Origin: Gammaproteobacteria bacterium
GTDB taxonomy: Bacteria > Pseudomonadota > Gammaproteobacteria > DSM-19610
Direction: 5' to 3'
DNA: 64,000 nucleotides
Assembly: GCA_026197075.1 (NCBI GenBank)
Contig: JAPHQV010000025.1
Span: 62,001-126,000, forward strand
Part shown: piece after piece, positions 8,756 through 19,752 of the stretch
Layout of the letters: the number at the start of each line of letters is the position of its first letter
Numbering within the stretch: the first letter of the stretch is position 1
Position numbers and translations under genes: made by a program
Notes under the pieces: generated by a model
The model's database searches: none
The model's input: the letters and a program-made list of their open reading frames with translations, nothing else
Told to the model about the DNA's origin: nothing

Positions 8756-10005
8756 TGGACCATTTCGAGTACCGCGACGGCCGCCTGTGGGCCGAGGATG
8801 TGGACCTGGGGAACGTCGCGCAAGCGCATGGCACACCCGCCTACGTCTATTCCCGTGCCACCCTGGAACGCCACTGGCGTGCCTTCGATGATGCCTTTGG
8901 CTCCCGCCCCCACCTGGTCTGCTATGCCGTCAAGGCCAATTCCAACCTGGCGGTGCTGAACCTGCTGGCGCGCCTGGGCTCGGGCTTCGACATCGTCTCC
9001 GGCGGCGAGCTGGAACGGGTGTTGCGCGCCGGTGGCGACCCCGGCAAGGTGGTGTTCTCCGGCGTCGGCAAACAACCCGCGGAATTGCGCCGCGCCCTGG
9101 AGGTGGGCATCCGCTGCTTCAACGTGGAATCGGCACCGGAGCTGGAGGCCCTGCAAGGGGTGGCCGCCGAACTGGGCGTGCAGGCCCCCGTGTCCCTGCG
9201 CGTCAACCCCGACGTGGACGCCGGCACCCATCCGTATATCTCCACCGGCCTGAAGGAAAACAAGTTCGGCATCGCCGTGGAGGACGCCCGTGCCGTGTAC
9301 CGGCGCGCCCGCGAGCTGCCCAATATCCGTATCACCGGGCTGGACTGCCACATCGGCTCCCAGCTCACCGAGACCCGGCCCTTCGTCGACGCCCTGGCGC
9401 GCGTGCTGGACCTGGCCCGCGCCCTGGAACAGGACGGCATCGCGCTCGAGCACCTGGACCTGGGAGGCGGCCTGGGTGTGCGCTACCGCGATGAACAGCC
9501 GCCGCAGCCGCAGGAATACCTGCGCCCACTGCTGGAGGCGCTGGACGATTGTCCCTACGAGATCCTCATCGAACCGGGCCGCGCCATCATCGCCAACGCC
9601 GGTGTACTGCTGACCCGCGTCACCTACCTGAAATGCAGCGAGCACAAGAACTTCGCCATTGTCGACGCGGCCATGAACGACCTGCTGCGCCCCGCCCTGT
9701 ACGGCGCCTGGCAGGACATCGTGCCGGTGGCCCCGCGCACCAGCGGTAACAAGCGTACCTATGACGTGGTGGGCCCCGTGTGCGAGACCGGCGATTTCCT
9801 GGGCAAGGACCGCGAACTGACCCTGGAGCCTGGCGACCTGCTGGCGGTGCGCTCCGCCGGCGCCTACGGTTTTTCCATGAGCTCCAACTACAACACCCGG
9901 CCGCGCGCCGTGGAGCTGCTGGTGGATGGTGAGCGCGTGCACGTGGCGCGGGAGCGGGAAGGCCTGGACGACCTGATGCGCGGGGAGCGCGTGCTGGCGG
10001 AGTAA
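8755..10005 (+). CDS. lysA: Diaminopimelate decarboxylase
   Basis: 416 residues, the normal length. This PLP enzyme makes lysine from meso-diaminopimelate. The PLP lysine is K60 in CYAVKAN. Other family landmarks are HIGSQ, the glycine-rich DLGGGLGVRY phosphate-binding loop, EPGR, CETGD (substrate Cys from the partner subunit) and the C-terminal AYGFSMSSNYN. It overlaps lptM by one base. In many relatives dapF follows immediately; here about 1.96 kb of other genes lie in between. Confidence 0.97.
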   Translation: MDHFEYRDGRLWAEDVDLGNVAQAHGTPAYVYSRATLERHWRAFDDAFGSRPHLVCYAVKANSNLAVLNLLARLGSGFDIVSGGELERVLRAGGDPGKVVFSGVGKQPAELRRALEVGIRCFNVESAPELEALQGVAAELGVQAPVSLRVNPDVDAGTHPYISTGLKENKFGIAVEDARAVYRRARELPNIRITGLDCHIGSQLTETRPFVDALARVLDLARALEQDGIALEHLDLGGGLGVRYRDEQPPQPQEYLRPLLEALDDCPYEILIEPGRAIIANAGVLLTRVTYLKCSEHKNFAIVDAAMNDLLRPALYGAWQDIVPVAPRTSGNKRTYDVVGPVCETGDFLGKDRELTLEPGDLLAVRSAGAYGFSMSSNYNTRPRAVELLVDGERVHVAREREGLDDLMRGERVLAE

Positions 10006-10058
10006 AGCAGCTGAATTGACCCGCGCCATTTGCACATGAATCCACTCCGACTCAGCCC

Positions 10059-10439
10059 ATGAGCAAATCGACCACTACCTACTGGAATGCGCTGGCCCCG
10101 GACAACCGCGAGCGCTGGACGCCCATCGAGGGACTCGAGGGAATGGCCGAACAGCTGACCCTCAGCCTCGACCCCGACACGGGGGAATACACCCGCCTGA
10201 CGCGCTTCCTGCCGGGCGCCGATACCACTTCCACCGGAGGGAACATCCATGCCTACCCGGAAGAGGTCTTCATCGTCAGCGGCCGCCTCTACGACCAGGC
10301 CTTCGGCCTGTGGCTGGAAGCCGGCCATTATGCGAGCCGGCCGCCGGGCGAACTGCACGGACCGTTCCACACCGACACCGGCTGCGTGGTGCTGGAGGTG
10401 TCGTTCCCCAATCGCGTTGCCGGCCCTGCCGAACCCTGA
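10059..10439 (+). CDS. Cupin domain protein
   Basis: 126 residues forming a single cupin fold of the ChrR/anti-sigma cupin kind. It has GGNIHAYPEEVFIVSGRLYD, which fits cupin motif 1 with a His and Glu metal-ligand pattern, and GHYASRPPGELHGPFHTDTGC, which fits motif 2. A metal-dependent dioxygenase or sensor role is possible; no substrate can be assigned. It begins 53 bp after lysA and is the first of three genes separating lysA from dapF. Confidence 0.65.
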   Translation: MSKSTTTYWNALAPDNRERWTPIEGLEGMAEQLTLSLDPDTGEYTRLTRFLPGADTTSTGGNIHAYPEEVFIVSGRLYDQAFGLWLEAGHYASRPPGELHGPFHTDTGCVVLEVSFPNRVAGPAEP

Positions 10440-10522
10440 CCCGCGCCCCCTGTGGAAGCAGGCTTGCCCGCGTACGACCAGAACGGAATAACAAGGGCGA
10501 GATCGAATCGAAGGACCAGAAC

Positions 10523-11059
10523 ATGAAACACAAGATCCTCGATAGTTGCTGTCGAGACGAGGTAACGAACCTTTTTCGGTCGGTTTTCACCGCATCTGAG
10601 GGAGAGAAGGAGGGGAGGCTGATTGGCGATCTTGCCGCAAAACTGTCTTCAAGAATCGACCATCAGGAAATAATCTGTGTCGGCACAGATGATGAAGGAT
10701 CAATCATTGGCGCGGCTTTTTTTACTCGTCTTCGATGTAATGAAGGCATCCAGGTTTACATGCTGGCTCCTGTCGCGGTTGCCACCAACCATCAGGGGAA
10801 AGGCGTCGGACAAGCGCTGATCCATTTTGGTCTTGATGAGTTGAAAAGACGATCTGTGGCAGTAGTGGTCACATATGGTGATCCATCTTTCTATTCCAGG
10901 ACAGGGTTTCGACCCCTGTCAGAAAATGTCATCCAGGCTCCGCTGAAGCTCTCAATGCCGGAAGGCTGGCTTGGCCAGTCCTTACTGGAAGAGCCCATTC
11001 CGACTATCAATGAGCGTCCCACTTGCGTTCAGGAATTCATTGATCCTGCTTATTGGTGA
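10523..11059 (+). CDS. GNAT family N-acetyltransferase
   Basis: 178 residues similar to YhbS-type GNAT acetyltransferases. The acetyl-CoA loop is visible as VATNHQGKGVGQALIHFGL, followed by the typical YGDPSFYSRTGFRP. The ATG at 10523 is followed by a clean N-terminus; a GAAGGA lies about 10 bases upstream. The gene is plainly A+T-richer than lysA and dapF on either side and uses codons rare in its neighbours (AGA, TTT, ATA), which suggests recent acquisition. The acceptor substrate is unknown. Confidence 0.8.
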   Translation: MKHKILDSCCRDEVTNLFRSVFTASEGEKEGRLIGDLAAKLSSRIDHQEIICVGTDDEGSIIGAAFFTRLRCNEGIQVYMLAPVAVATNHQGKGVGQALIHFGLDELKRRSVAVVVTYGDPSFYSRTGFRPLSENVIQAPLKLSMPEGWLGQSLLEEPIPTINERPTCVQEFIDPAYW

Positions 11060-11239
11060 TGACCAATAGGTGACAATGAACTCCAGGGCACGCCCTGCTT
11101 CTATGCGCACCCCAGACCCCAGGCGCCGAACAGACCCGGAAGTGTGAATGGCGTCTCCGACATCGACCCCACAGCGACCCTGCCATGCCGTCATCTATAC
11201 TTCCGTTACTGCGCACAAGGGTACAGAGGGAGAAGAACG

Positions 11240-11824
11240 GTGAAACGCATCGTCATCATTCAGGGCCACCCGGACCCGGAGACCAGGCACTTCGGCCATG
11301 CGCTGGCGCAGGCCTACCGGGAGGGCGCCGAGGCGGCCGGTCACGAGGTGCGGCTGATCGAGGTGGCCAAGCTGGAGTTCCCGTTGCTGCGCAGCCAGGA
11401 GGATTTCGACCAGGGTCAGCCTCCCGAGGCCGTGCGCCCGGCCCAGGAGGCCATCGAGTGGGCCGATCACCTGGTGATCCTCTATCCCCTGTGGCTCGGC
11501 ACCCTGCCGGCCCTGCTCAAGGGCTTCCTGGAACAGGTGTTGCGCCCGGGCTTCGCCTTCACGCGAACCGCTCCGGACAAACCGGCGAAGAAACGGCTCA
11601 CCGGGCGCAGCGCCCGGGTGGTGGTCACCATGGGCATGCCGGCCTTCGCCTACCGCTGGTTCTACCGCGCCCACAGCCTGAAGAACCTGGAGCGCAATGT
11701 CCTGAAGTTCTGCGGCATCGGGCCGGTGCGCAGCAGCCTGATCGGCATGGTCGAAGGGGGTGACGGGCACAGGCGGGAGAGGTGGCTGGTGAAGATGCGT
11801 GCGCTGGGGAAGGCGGGGCGTTAG
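11240..11824 (+). CDS. Flavodoxin-fold NAD(P)H quinone oxidoreductase
   Basis: 194 residues, matching the KefF/YwrO/NQO-like flavodoxin family that reduces quinones with NAD(P)H and bound FMN. Visible landmarks are the N-terminal phosphate loop IIQGHPDPETRHFGHAL, the central YPLWLGTLPALLKGFLEQVLRPGFAF and TMGMPAFAYRWFY. A GTG start at 11240 is preferred because AGAGGGAG lies 6-13 bases upstream; the frame is open earlier but without such a site. It is the last gene of the cassette between lysA and dapF. Confidence 0.8.
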   Translation: MKRIVIIQGHPDPETRHFGHALAQAYREGAEAAGHEVRLIEVAKLEFPLLRSQEDFDQGQPPEAVRPAQEAIEWADHLVILYPLWLGTLPALLKGFLEQVLRPGFAFTRTAPDKPAKKRLTGRSARVVVTMGMPAFAYRWFYRAHSLKNLERNVLKFCGIGPVRSSLIGMVEGGDGHRRERWLVKMRALGKAGR

Positions 11825-11885
11825 GTAAAATGCTGACCTGTTCACCCCCGGATGTGAAGCTTGATACGGGCCTGGATCGCCCAAC

Positions 11886-11912
11886 CATTCGCGGCCGAAG
11901 GCCGCTCCTACC
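11886..11912. repeat. REP-like palindrome
   Basis: GCGGCCGAAGGCCGC (11891-11905) within a motif that, read on the minus strand, is GGTAGGAGCGGCCTTCGGCC and onward. The arms closely resemble the perfect inverted repeat between mshE and mshG (63146-63200), and half of it recurs near 7718. It is a dispersed intergenic repeat family. Confidence 0.6.
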
Positions 11913-11962
11913 GTCCCGGTCCGTGCTATTGCAAAGCCTTGGGGAACCCGTACCCTGTGTCG

Positions 11963-12793
11963 ATGGAACTCCGCTTCACCAAGATGCACGGCCTGGGCAA
12001 TGACTTCGTGGTCATCGATGGCGTGCGCCAGTCCGTCGACCTGGATCCCGGGCAGGTTCGCTTCCTGGCCGACCGCCGCCTCGGCATCGGCTGTGACCAG
12101 GTGCTGGTGGTGGAGCCGGCGCGGGATCCGCAGGCCGCCTTCCGCTACCGCATCTTCAACGCCGATGGCGGTGAGGTGGAACAGTGCGGTAACGGCGCGC
12201 GCTGTTTTGCCCGCTTCGTGCGTGACCAGGGCCTCACCGATCTCGATATCATCCCGGTGGAGACCCGTGCCGGGCTCATCGAGCTGCGCCTGCTGGCCGA
12301 CGGCCAGGTGCGCGTGAACATGGGACTACCCCGCTTCGAACCCGCCGACATCCCTTTCGATGCCCCACAACGCGCCGCCCACTACGCCTTGGGCCTGAAC
12401 GGCAAGTCGCTGGACATCGGCGCCGTATCCATGGGCAACCCCCATGCCGTGCTGCAGGTGCCCGAACTGGACCATGCCCACGTGGAGGAACTAGGCCCCT
12501 GGATCGAAAGCCATGCGCGCTTTCCAAACCGCGTCAACGTGGGATTCATGCAGGTGCTGGACCGCGCTCACATCCGCCTGCGCGTATTCGAGCGCGGTGC
12601 CGGCGAAACCTTGGCCTGTGGCACCGGCGCCTGCGCCGCCGTGGCGGTGGGCATCGACCAGGGTGTGCTGGATCGTGAGGTGGACGTCACGCTGCCGGGC
12701 GGGCATCTTGTGGTAAGCTGGGCCGCAGATGACCAGCCCGTGATGATGACGGGGCCAGCCACCACCGTATTCGAGGGACGCATTGCCTTATGA
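11963..12793 (+). CDS. dapF: Diaminopimelate epimerase
   Basis: 276 residues, the usual length. This cofactor-independent enzyme interconverts LL- and meso-diaminopimelate for lysine and peptidoglycan. Both catalytic cysteines are in their expected motifs: [13 protein letters not shown] and [10 protein letters not shown]. The start [17 protein letters not shown] is the family N-terminus. It overlaps the DUF484 gene by 4 bp (ATGA), so dapF-DUF484-xerC form an operon. Confidence 0.97.
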   Translation: MELRFTKMHGLGNDFVVIDGVRQSVDLDPGQVRFLADRRLGIGCDQVLVVEPARDPQAAFRYRIFNADGGEVEQCGNGARCFARFVRDQGLTDLDIIPVETRAGLIELRLLADGQVRVNMGLPRFEPADIPFDAPQRAAHYALGLNGKSLDIGAVSMGNPHAVLQVPELDHAHVEELGPWIESHARFPNRVNVGFMQVLDRAHIRLRVFERGAGETLACGTGACAAVAVGIDQGVLDREVDVTLPGGHLVVSWAADDQPVMMTGPATTVFEGRIAL

Positions 12794-13506
12794 CCACATC
12801 CGCCGAAGCCGGGAAAAAGCCAGTCATGATCCTCACCGCCACCCAGGTGGCCGAATACCTGCGCGAGCATCCCGAGTTCTTCAACGAACAAACAGAACTG
12901 GTTGCCGAGCTGCGCATCCCCCATCCCGTCGGCCCCGCCATTTCCCTGCTGGAACGCCAGGTGACGGTGATGCGCGATCAGAACCGCGACCTCAAGCGCA
13001 AGCTCATGGACCTGGTGCAGGTGGCGCGCGACAACGATCGCCTCAATGAACGCATGCACCAGTTGATCCTGGACCTGATCAAGGCCGGCAGCCTGGAGCA
13101 GGTCATCGATACCCTCAACGATCACCTGCGCGGCGAGTTCAAGGCCGACACCCTCAGCCTGCTGCTCTACGACATGGACCGGAACCGGGCACGCGAGTGC
13201 GGCATCCTGCCCATCGCCCGCGACGACGCGGCCCTGGAACATTTCGCCAGCTTTCACAAGTCCGGCCGCCCCCTGTGCGGGCGCCTGAAGCAGGCCCAGC
13301 TGGAATTCCTGTTCGGCGACCAGGCCCCGGCGGTGGGGTCCGCCGCCCTGGTACCCATCGGTCGTGATGCCAGCCAGGGCATGCTCGCCATCGGCAGCAG
13401 CGAGGCCAACCGCTTTCATCCGGGCATGGGCACCCTGTTCCTGAGCCACCTCGGCGAGTTGATCAGCGCCGTGCTCGAACCCCATCTGCCGCGGGCATCC
13501 GGCTGA
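12790..13506 (+). CDS. DUF484 family protein
   Basis: 238 residues matching DUF484: an N-terminal [20 protein letters not shown] segment, a coiled-coil stretch (about residues 55-100) and a GAF-like C-terminal half. It sits between dapF and xerC, overlapping dapF by 4 bp and ending 8 bp before xerC, the conserved place of this family. The function is not established; the GAF-like fold suggests ligand binding. Confidence 0.9.
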   Translation: MTTSAEAGKKPVMILTATQVAEYLREHPEFFNEQTELVAELRIPHPVGPAISLLERQVTVMRDQNRDLKRKLMDLVQVARDNDRLNERMHQLILDLIKAGSLEQVIDTLNDHLRGEFKADTLSLLLYDMDRNRARECGILPIARDDAALEHFASFHKSGRPLCGRLKQAQLEFLFGDQAPAVGSAALVPIGRDASQGMLAIGSSEANRFHPGMGTLFLSHLGELISAVLEPHLPRASG

Positions 13507-13514
13507 AGGATCCC

Positions 13515-14417
13515 ATGGACCCGGAGGCCCATGACTGGGTGGCGCGCTTTCTCGGCCACCTGGACCATGAGCGCCGCTACTCGCAACACACCCTGCGCAA
13601 TTACCGGCGCGACCTGGAACAGGTAATGGCCTATTGCGGCCGGCAGGGCATCGCCCGCTGGCCCGATCTCGACGCTCACCAGGTACGCGCCCTGGCCGCC
13701 GAGGGATTCCGCCAGGGCCTGGCGGGCGCCAGCCTGCAGCGCCGGCTCTCGGCCCTGCGCGGCCTGTACCGTTTTCTCATCCGCGAAGGCCTGGCGCGCG
13801 CCAACCCCGCCGCCGACATCCGCGCCCCGAAAAGCCCGCGCACCCTGCCCGATGCCATGGACGTGGACCGCATCGGCCAGTTACTCAATGGCCAGGCCAA
13901 CGAGCCACTCGAGGTGCGCGACCTCGCCATGTTCGAGCTGCTCTATTCCTCGGGCCTGCGCCTGGCGGAACTGGTGTCCCTGAATCTGCACGACATCGAC
14001 CGCCAGGCCGGCAATATGACCGTCACCGGCAAGGGTTCGCGCACCCGCACCCTGCCGGTGGGCCGCAAGGCGCTGACGGCCCTCGAGGTCTGGCTGCCGA
14101 CACGCATGGCCCTGGCCAAACCCGGGGAACCGGCCCTGTTCGTCAATCGCCGGGGCACGCGCCTCAGCGGTCAGTCGGTGGAAAAGCGCCTCGATCGCTG
14201 GACCCGGCGTCTGGGCCTGCCCAAGACCCATCCCCATGCCCTGCGCCATTCCTTCGCCAGCCACCTGCTGGAATCCAGCGGCGACCTGCGCGCCGTGCAG
14301 GAGCTGCTCGGCCACGCCAACATCAGCACCACCCAGGTGTACACCCACCTGGATTTCCAGCACCTGGCGCAGGTCTACGACCAGGCGCATCCGCGCGCGA
14401 AACGCAAGAAGGAATAG
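13515..14417 (+). CDS. xerC: Site-specific tyrosine recombinase XerC
   Basis: 300 residues. The N-terminal SAM-like core-binding domain (HERRYSQHTLRNYRRDL) is followed by the catalytic domain with the usual Arg (SSGLRLAEL), HALRHSFASHLL (His and Arg), LLGHANISTTQVYTHLD (His and nucleophilic Tyr) and C-terminal YDQAHPRAKRK. With XerD it resolves chromosome dimers at dif. Gene order and length match XerC rather than a phage integrase. Confidence 0.95.
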   Translation: MDPEAHDWVARFLGHLDHERRYSQHTLRNYRRDLEQVMAYCGRQGIARWPDLDAHQVRALAAEGFRQGLAGASLQRRLSALRGLYRFLIREGLARANPAADIRAPKSPRTLPDAMDVDRIGQLLNGQANEPLEVRDLAMFELLYSSGLRLAELVSLNLHDIDRQAGNMTVTGKGSRTRTLPVGRKALTALEVWLPTRMALAKPGEPALFVNRRGTRLSGQSVEKRLDRWTRRLGLPKTHPHALRHSFASHLLESSGDLRAVQELLGHANISTTQVYTHLDFQHLAQVYDQAHPRAKRKKE

Positions 14418-14422
14418 GACCC

Positions 14423-14442
14423 TGTCGGGCTTCAGCCCGACA
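14423..14442. repeat. Palindromic hairpin after xerC
   Basis: A perfect 20-bp palindrome (TGTCGGGC, TTCA, GCCCGACA) just after the xerC stop. It contains the stop codon of the opposite methyltransferase gene. It lacks a T-run on either side. The core TCGG...GCTTCAGCCCGA recurs in the hairpin between gpsA and trmL. It may end or stabilise both convergent transcripts. Confidence 0.7.
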
Positions 14443-15118
14443 AACCCGCCATCGAACCCGCGCAGGCCGTGCAGGGCGCGTACTCTTCCACGGGCACCGG
14501 CTTGCGGTTGCACACCCGCAGCAAGGTCCAGTAGCCGAAGGCGTTCACCGGCACCTGCTCGTCGATCTCCAGCCCCGTGTCGCGGGAAAATTTTTCCAGG
14601 CAGAAATCGGGATGAAAGCCCACCATGTCCGACAGGGGCGCCAGCAGGCGCTCGACGCGGCCGATGAAGGGATGGGTATTGCGGAAGTGGTTGACGATGA
14701 ACAGCTCGCCACCGGGACGGCAGACGCGGCGCATCTCCGCCACCAGGCGTGCCGGCGAGGGCACCACCGACGCCACGTACATGGCGACCACCTTGTCGAA
14801 ACTGTCGTCGGCGAAGCCCAGCTGTTCGGCATCCATGCGCGCCAGCCAGGTCTGCCGGCCCGCGCCATCACGGCGCAGGCGCGCCTGGGCCCCATTCAGC
14901 ATCTCCTGGGAAATATCGATTCCCACCACCTGCACGCTGTCCGGGTAGGAGGGCAGGGACAGGCCCGTGCCGACCCCCACCTCCAGAATGCGCTGGCCCG
15001 GCTGGCAATCGAGCTTGTCGATGGCCATGCGCCGCCCCGGCTCGAACAGGCGGCCGAAACAGGTATCGTAAATCTTCGCATAGCGGCGATAGGTCTTCTC
15101 GATCACCTGGCGTTCCAT
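14432..15118 (-). CDS. Class I SAM methyltransferase, possibly phospholipid N-methyltransferase
   Basis: 228 residues. The SAM-binding motif ILEVGVGTGLSLPSYP is at about 43-58, VVGIDISQEML follows, and the region FDKVVAMYVASVVPSP corresponds to motif II. The N-terminal KTYRRYAKIYDTCFGRLFEPGRR and overall layout resemble the Rhodobacter-type PmtA/UbiE-like phosphatidylethanolamine N-methyltransferases, but substrate assignment is inference. The ATG at 15118 matches the family start; an in-frame ATG at 15175 would add 19 residues and has no clear ribosome site. It converges on xerC. Confidence 0.75.
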   Translation of the reverse strand: MERQVIEKTYRRYAKIYDTCFGRLFEPGRRMAIDKLDCQPGQRILEVGVGTGLSLPSYPDSVQVVGIDISQEMLNGAQARLRRDGAGRQTWLARMDAEQLGFADDSFDKVVAMYVASVVPSPARLVAEMRRVCRPGGELFIVNHFRNTHPFIGRVERLLAPLSDMVGFHPDFCLEKFSRDTGLEIDEQVPVNAFGYWTLLRVCNRKPVPVEEYAPCTACAGSMAGLSG

Positions 15119-15255
15119 GTATGGCGGTTCCCCGTGTGAAGAATGAATCACTGGCTCGTGATAAGAATAGGCCATGACTGTGGCATAAAGTGCCCACGGG
15201 CAAAAGAGGGGATTATCCGGCGCCGGGCATCCGCTTGCGGTAGCGGGAATCTGTG

Positions 15256-16470
<1,215 letters not shown>

Positions 16471-16473
16471 GGT

Positions 16474-17535
16474 TCACAGTTCCGCGTACAGACGGCCGGG
16501 GTTGAACAGGCGCTGGGGATCCAGGGCCTGCTTGACCCGGCGATGCAGGGCCAGCAGGGGCGCGGGCAGGGGATGGAAGACCTCGCCACGGCCATCATGG
16601 TGGCGGAACAAGGTGGCGTGGCCGCCGGCCCGCGCCACCCGTTCCCGCAGTTCGTCCGCGGCAAGGTCTCCGATCACCCAGCGCTGGGCACCGCCCCAGT
16701 CCAACAGGCACTCGTCCTGCAGGGGGGTGGCCGGTGGCAGGGACAGGCGCCACAGGGGGCCCGGCTGTCCGAAAAAGGGCAGACGCTGTTCCTTGAGGTC
16801 GGCCCAGAAGGACGGCCCCGGCCCCAGCGCCTCCCCCCCCAGCTGCTGGCGAGTCTCGGCCAGGGTCTGCTCGCCGCCCCCCAGGCGTACGTACAGGCGG
16901 CCATCAGTGTGGCACAGGCCGGTGATGGGCAAGGCCTGGCGCGACCAACGGATCATGCGCTCCAGGGCCTGGGACGCACTGACTTCCTGCACCAGGGTAA
17001 GCTCCCCCTGTGGACTGGGCAGCACCTTGAGGGACACCTCCAGCAATACCCCGAGGGTGCCCTGGGCGCCGGCCATCAAGCGCGACACATCGTAGCCGGC
17101 CACGTTCTTCATCACCCGGCCGCCGAAATCGAGGCGTTCGCCGCGCCCGTTGATGAGCTGCACACCCAGCACCGCGTCCCGCACCGCCCCGGCGAAGGGC
17201 CGGCGCGGGCCCGCCAGACCACTGGCCACGGCACCGCCGATGGTGGCCCCGGGACCGAAGGCGGGGGGCTCGAAGGGCAATTGCTGACCCTGTTCCGACA
17301 GCAGCGCCTCCACCTCCGCCAGGGGCGTGCCCGCGCGCAGGGTGATGGCCAGTTCCGTGGGCTCATAGGCCACCACGCCCGTGTGGCCGGCGACACACAG
17401 GGACGTGCAGCCCGCGTCCACCTGGCGGCCATGGAAGGCCTTGCTGTCGCCGCCCGCGATACGCAGCGGCGTACCTGCTGCCGCCGCGGCGCGCACCTGT
17501 TCCGTCAATGACTCGCCCAGGTCCTGTTCGTGCAT
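16474..17535 (-). CDS. glcE: Glycolate oxidase FAD-binding subunit
   Basis: 353 residues. An FAD-binding type 4 (PCMH) fold is shown by EPTELAITLRAGTPLAEVEALL, FGPGATIGGAVASGLAGPRRPFAG and KNVAGYDVSRLMAGAQGTLGVLLEV. It is the accessory flavin subunit of glycolate dehydrogenase, which oxidises glycolate to glyoxylate. The start at 17535 follows the glcD stop by 5 bp, so it is translated within the glcDEF operon. Confidence 0.93.
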   Translation of the reverse strand: MHEQDLGESLTEQVRAAAAAGTPLRIAGGDSKAFHGRQVDAGCTSLCVAGHTGVVAYEPTELAITLRAGTPLAEVEALLSEQGQQLPFEPPAFGPGATIGGAVASGLAGPRRPFAGAVRDAVLGVQLINGRGERLDFGGRVMKNVAGYDVSRLMAGAQGTLGVLLEVSLKVLPSPQGELTLVQEVSASQALERMIRWSRQALPITGLCHTDGRLYVRLGGGEQTLAETRQQLGGEALGPGPSFWADLKEQRLPFFGQPGPLWRLSLPPATPLQDECLLDWGGAQRWVIGDLAADELRERVARAGGHATLFRHHDGRGEVFHPLPAPLLALHRRVKQALDPQRLFNPGRLYAEL

Positions 17536-17540
17536 AGGCG

Positions 17541-19031
17541 TCAGAACCTGGGCAATTCGGGATGGGGCAACTGCCCACCGTGCACATGCATGGCGCCGAA
17601 CTCGGCACAGCGGTGTAGGGTGGGAACCGCCTTGCCGGGGTTGAGCAGGCCATCGGGATCGAAGGCCGCCTTGAGGGCGTGGAACTGTTGCAACTCGGCG
17701 GGCGCGAACTGCACGCACATCTGGTCCAGCTTCTCGATGCCCACGCCGTGCTCGCCGGTGACCGTACCACCCATCTCCACGCACAGTTCCAGGATGCGGC
17801 CGCCGAAGGCCTCGGCCCGTTCCAGCTCTCCGGGGTTGTTGGCATCGAAGAGAATCAGAGGATGCAGATTGCCGTCGCCCGCATGGAACACATTGGCCAC
17901 CCGCAGGCCATACTCCTGCTCCATCTCGGCGATGCGCCGCAGCACCGGGCCCAGGTGACGGCGCGGGATGGTGCCGTCCATGCAGTAGTAATCGGGCGAG
18001 ATGCGCCCCACGGCGGGGAAGGCCGCCTTGCGCCCGGCCCAGAAGCGGGCCCGTTCCGCATCGTCCGACGCCGTGCGCACCTCGCGGGCGCCGCAGTCCA
18101 GCAACAGGCGGCGTACCACCATGACCTGCTCGGACACTTCGGCATTGGTGCCGTCCAGTTCGCACAACAGGATGGCCGCGGCTTCCACCGGATAGCCCGC
18201 GTGTACGAAGGCCTCGGCGGCGCGGATGGCGGGGTTGTCCATCATTTCCAGGCCGGCGGGGATGATGCCGGCCCCGATGATGCGTGCCACCGCCGCGCCG
18301 GCGGTCTCGATGTCGTCGAAGGCCGCCAGCAGCGCCTGGGCGCGCTCGGGGCGCGGCAACAGCTTGACCGTCACCTCGGTGATCACCCCCAACATGCCCT
18401 CGGAGCCATTGATCACAGCGAGCAGGTCATAGCCCGGCGCATCCAGCGCCCGGGAGCCAAGGGTGATCTGTTCGCCCTCGATGGTGAGCAGTTCCACCGC
18501 CAGCACGTTATGTACCGTCAGGCCGTATTTCAGGCAATGCACGCCACCGGAGTTCTCCGCCACGTTGCCGCCGATGGAGCAGGCGATCTGGGACGAGGGA
18601 TCGGGCGCGTAGTAGAGGCCGTGGGAGGCGGCGGCCTCGGAGATGGCCAGGTTGCGTACCCCGGGCTGCACCCGGGCACAGCGGTTGTCCGGGTCGATCC
18701 CGAGGATGCGATTGAAGCGGGCCATGCCCATGAGCACGCCATGGGCGAGGGGCAGGGCACCGCCGGACAGGCCGGTGCCGGCACCCCGGGTCACCACCGG
18801 CACCTGCTGCTCGCGGCAGATGCGCAGCACCGCCTGTGCCTGCTCCAGCGTTTCCGGCAGCACCACCAGCATGGGCAGGTGACGGTAGGCCGACAGGCCA
18901 TCGCACTCATACGGGCGCAACTCCTCGGCCTCCGTCAGCAGGGCCGCGGGCGGCAGCACTCCGCCCAGGGCGCGGATCAGTTCCTGGCGCCGGGCGGGGC
19001 TGATGGACGTTGTGGCGGGCTGGGCGGACAA
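17541..19031 (-). CDS. glcD: Glycolate oxidase catalytic FAD subunit
   Basis: 496 residues, matching E. coli GlcD (499). It has an FAD-binding type 4 domain ([33 protein letters not shown]) and a C-terminal FAD-oxidase domain with [11 protein letters not shown] and TGEHGVG. A TTG start at 19031 is inferred: AGGAGG lies 6 bases upstream and no ATG is suitably placed. It is the first gene of glcDEF, which salvages glycolate. No glc regulator or malate synthase is visible nearby. It is divergent from hslVU across a 162-bp spacer. Confidence 0.93.
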   Translation of the reverse strand: MSAQPATTSISPARRQELIRALGGVLPPAALLTEAEELRPYECDGLSAYRHLPMLVVLPETLEQAQAVLRICREQQVPVVTRGAGTGLSGGALPLAHGVLMGMARFNRILGIDPDNRCARVQPGVRNLAISEAAASHGLYYAPDPSSQIACSIGGNVAENSGGVHCLKYGLTVHNVLAVELLTIEGEQITLGSRALDAPGYDLLAVINGSEGMLGVITEVTVKLLPRPERAQALLAAFDDIETAGAAVARIIGAGIIPAGLEMMDNPAIRAAEAFVHAGYPVEAAAILLCELDGTNAEVSEQVMVVRRLLLDCGAREVRTASDDAERARFWAGRKAAFPAVGRISPDYYCMDGTIPRRHLGPVLRRIAEMEQEYGLRVANVFHAGDGNLHPLILFDANNPGELERAEAFGGRILELCVEMGGTVTGEHGVGIEKLDQMCVQFAPAELQQFHALKAAFDPDGLLNPGKAVPTLHRCAEFGAMHVHGGQLPHPELPRF

Positions 19032-19193
19032 GGCGGCCTCCTGGTGGGGATTCACCCGTTTATGGCCGGCATTGTATACAGATTGCCGGACCGTATGCCC
19101 CCAGGCCTGACCGGGATTTGCCGCCGCCTGCTGCGTGCCGGGCTTCTGGTGTACAATCACTGGCCTTTTAGCGCATTTCCAGGGATCCTCGCA

Positions 19194-19745
19194 GTGGAAC
19201 AATTTCGCGGCACCACCATTCTCTCGATCCGGCGCAACGGCCGGGTCGTCATCGGCGGCGATGGCCAGGTGTCCCTGGGCAATACCATTATGAAGGGCAA
19301 TGCCCGCAAGGTGCGTCGCCTGTTCCATGATCGCATCATCGCCGGCTTCGCCGGCGGCACCGCCGATGCCTTCACCCTGTTCGAGCGCTTCGAGGGCAAG
19401 CTGGAAAAACACCAGGGCAATCTGGTCCGTTCCGCCGTGGAATTGGCCAAGGACTGGCGCACTGACCGCATGTTGCGCCGCCTGGAGGCCCTGCTGGCCG
19501 TGGCGGACAAGGATGCCTCGCTTATCATCACCGGCAACGGCGACGTGATCGAACCGGAGGAAGGCCTGATCGCCATCGGCTCCGGCGGTCCCTATGCCCA
19601 GGCCGCAGCGCGTGCCCTGCTGGAGAACACGGAACTGGAAGCCCGCGACATCGTCGAGAAAGGCCTGTCCATCGCCGCGGACATCTGCATCTACACCAAC
19701 CACAACCGCACCATCGAAGAACTCGATTTCAGCGCCGAGCGATAG
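19194..19745 (+). CDS. hslV: ATP-dependent protease peptidase subunit HslV
   Basis: 183 residues with a GTG start. After a short propeptide the mature N-terminal threonine lies in [11 protein letters not shown], the family's active-site start. GGDGQVSLG and GNARKVRRL follow as usual. HslV forms the proteasome-like double hexamer that degrades substrates unfolded by HslU. It ends 7 bp before hslU. Confidence 0.96.
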   Translation: MEQFRGTTILSIRRNGRVVIGGDGQVSLGNTIMKGNARKVRRLFHDRIIAGFAGGTADAFTLFERFEGKLEKHQGNLVRSAVELAKDWRTDRMLRRLEALLAVADKDASLIITGNGDVIEPEEGLIAIGSGGPYAQAAARALLENTELEARDIVEKGLSIAADICIYTNHNRTIEELDFSAER

Positions 19746-19752
19746 AGACCCC

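Noticed and set aside
14423-14442. Intrinsic terminator after xerC
   Set aside because: The palindrome lacks a T-run on both sides, so it is listed as a repeat rather than a terminator.
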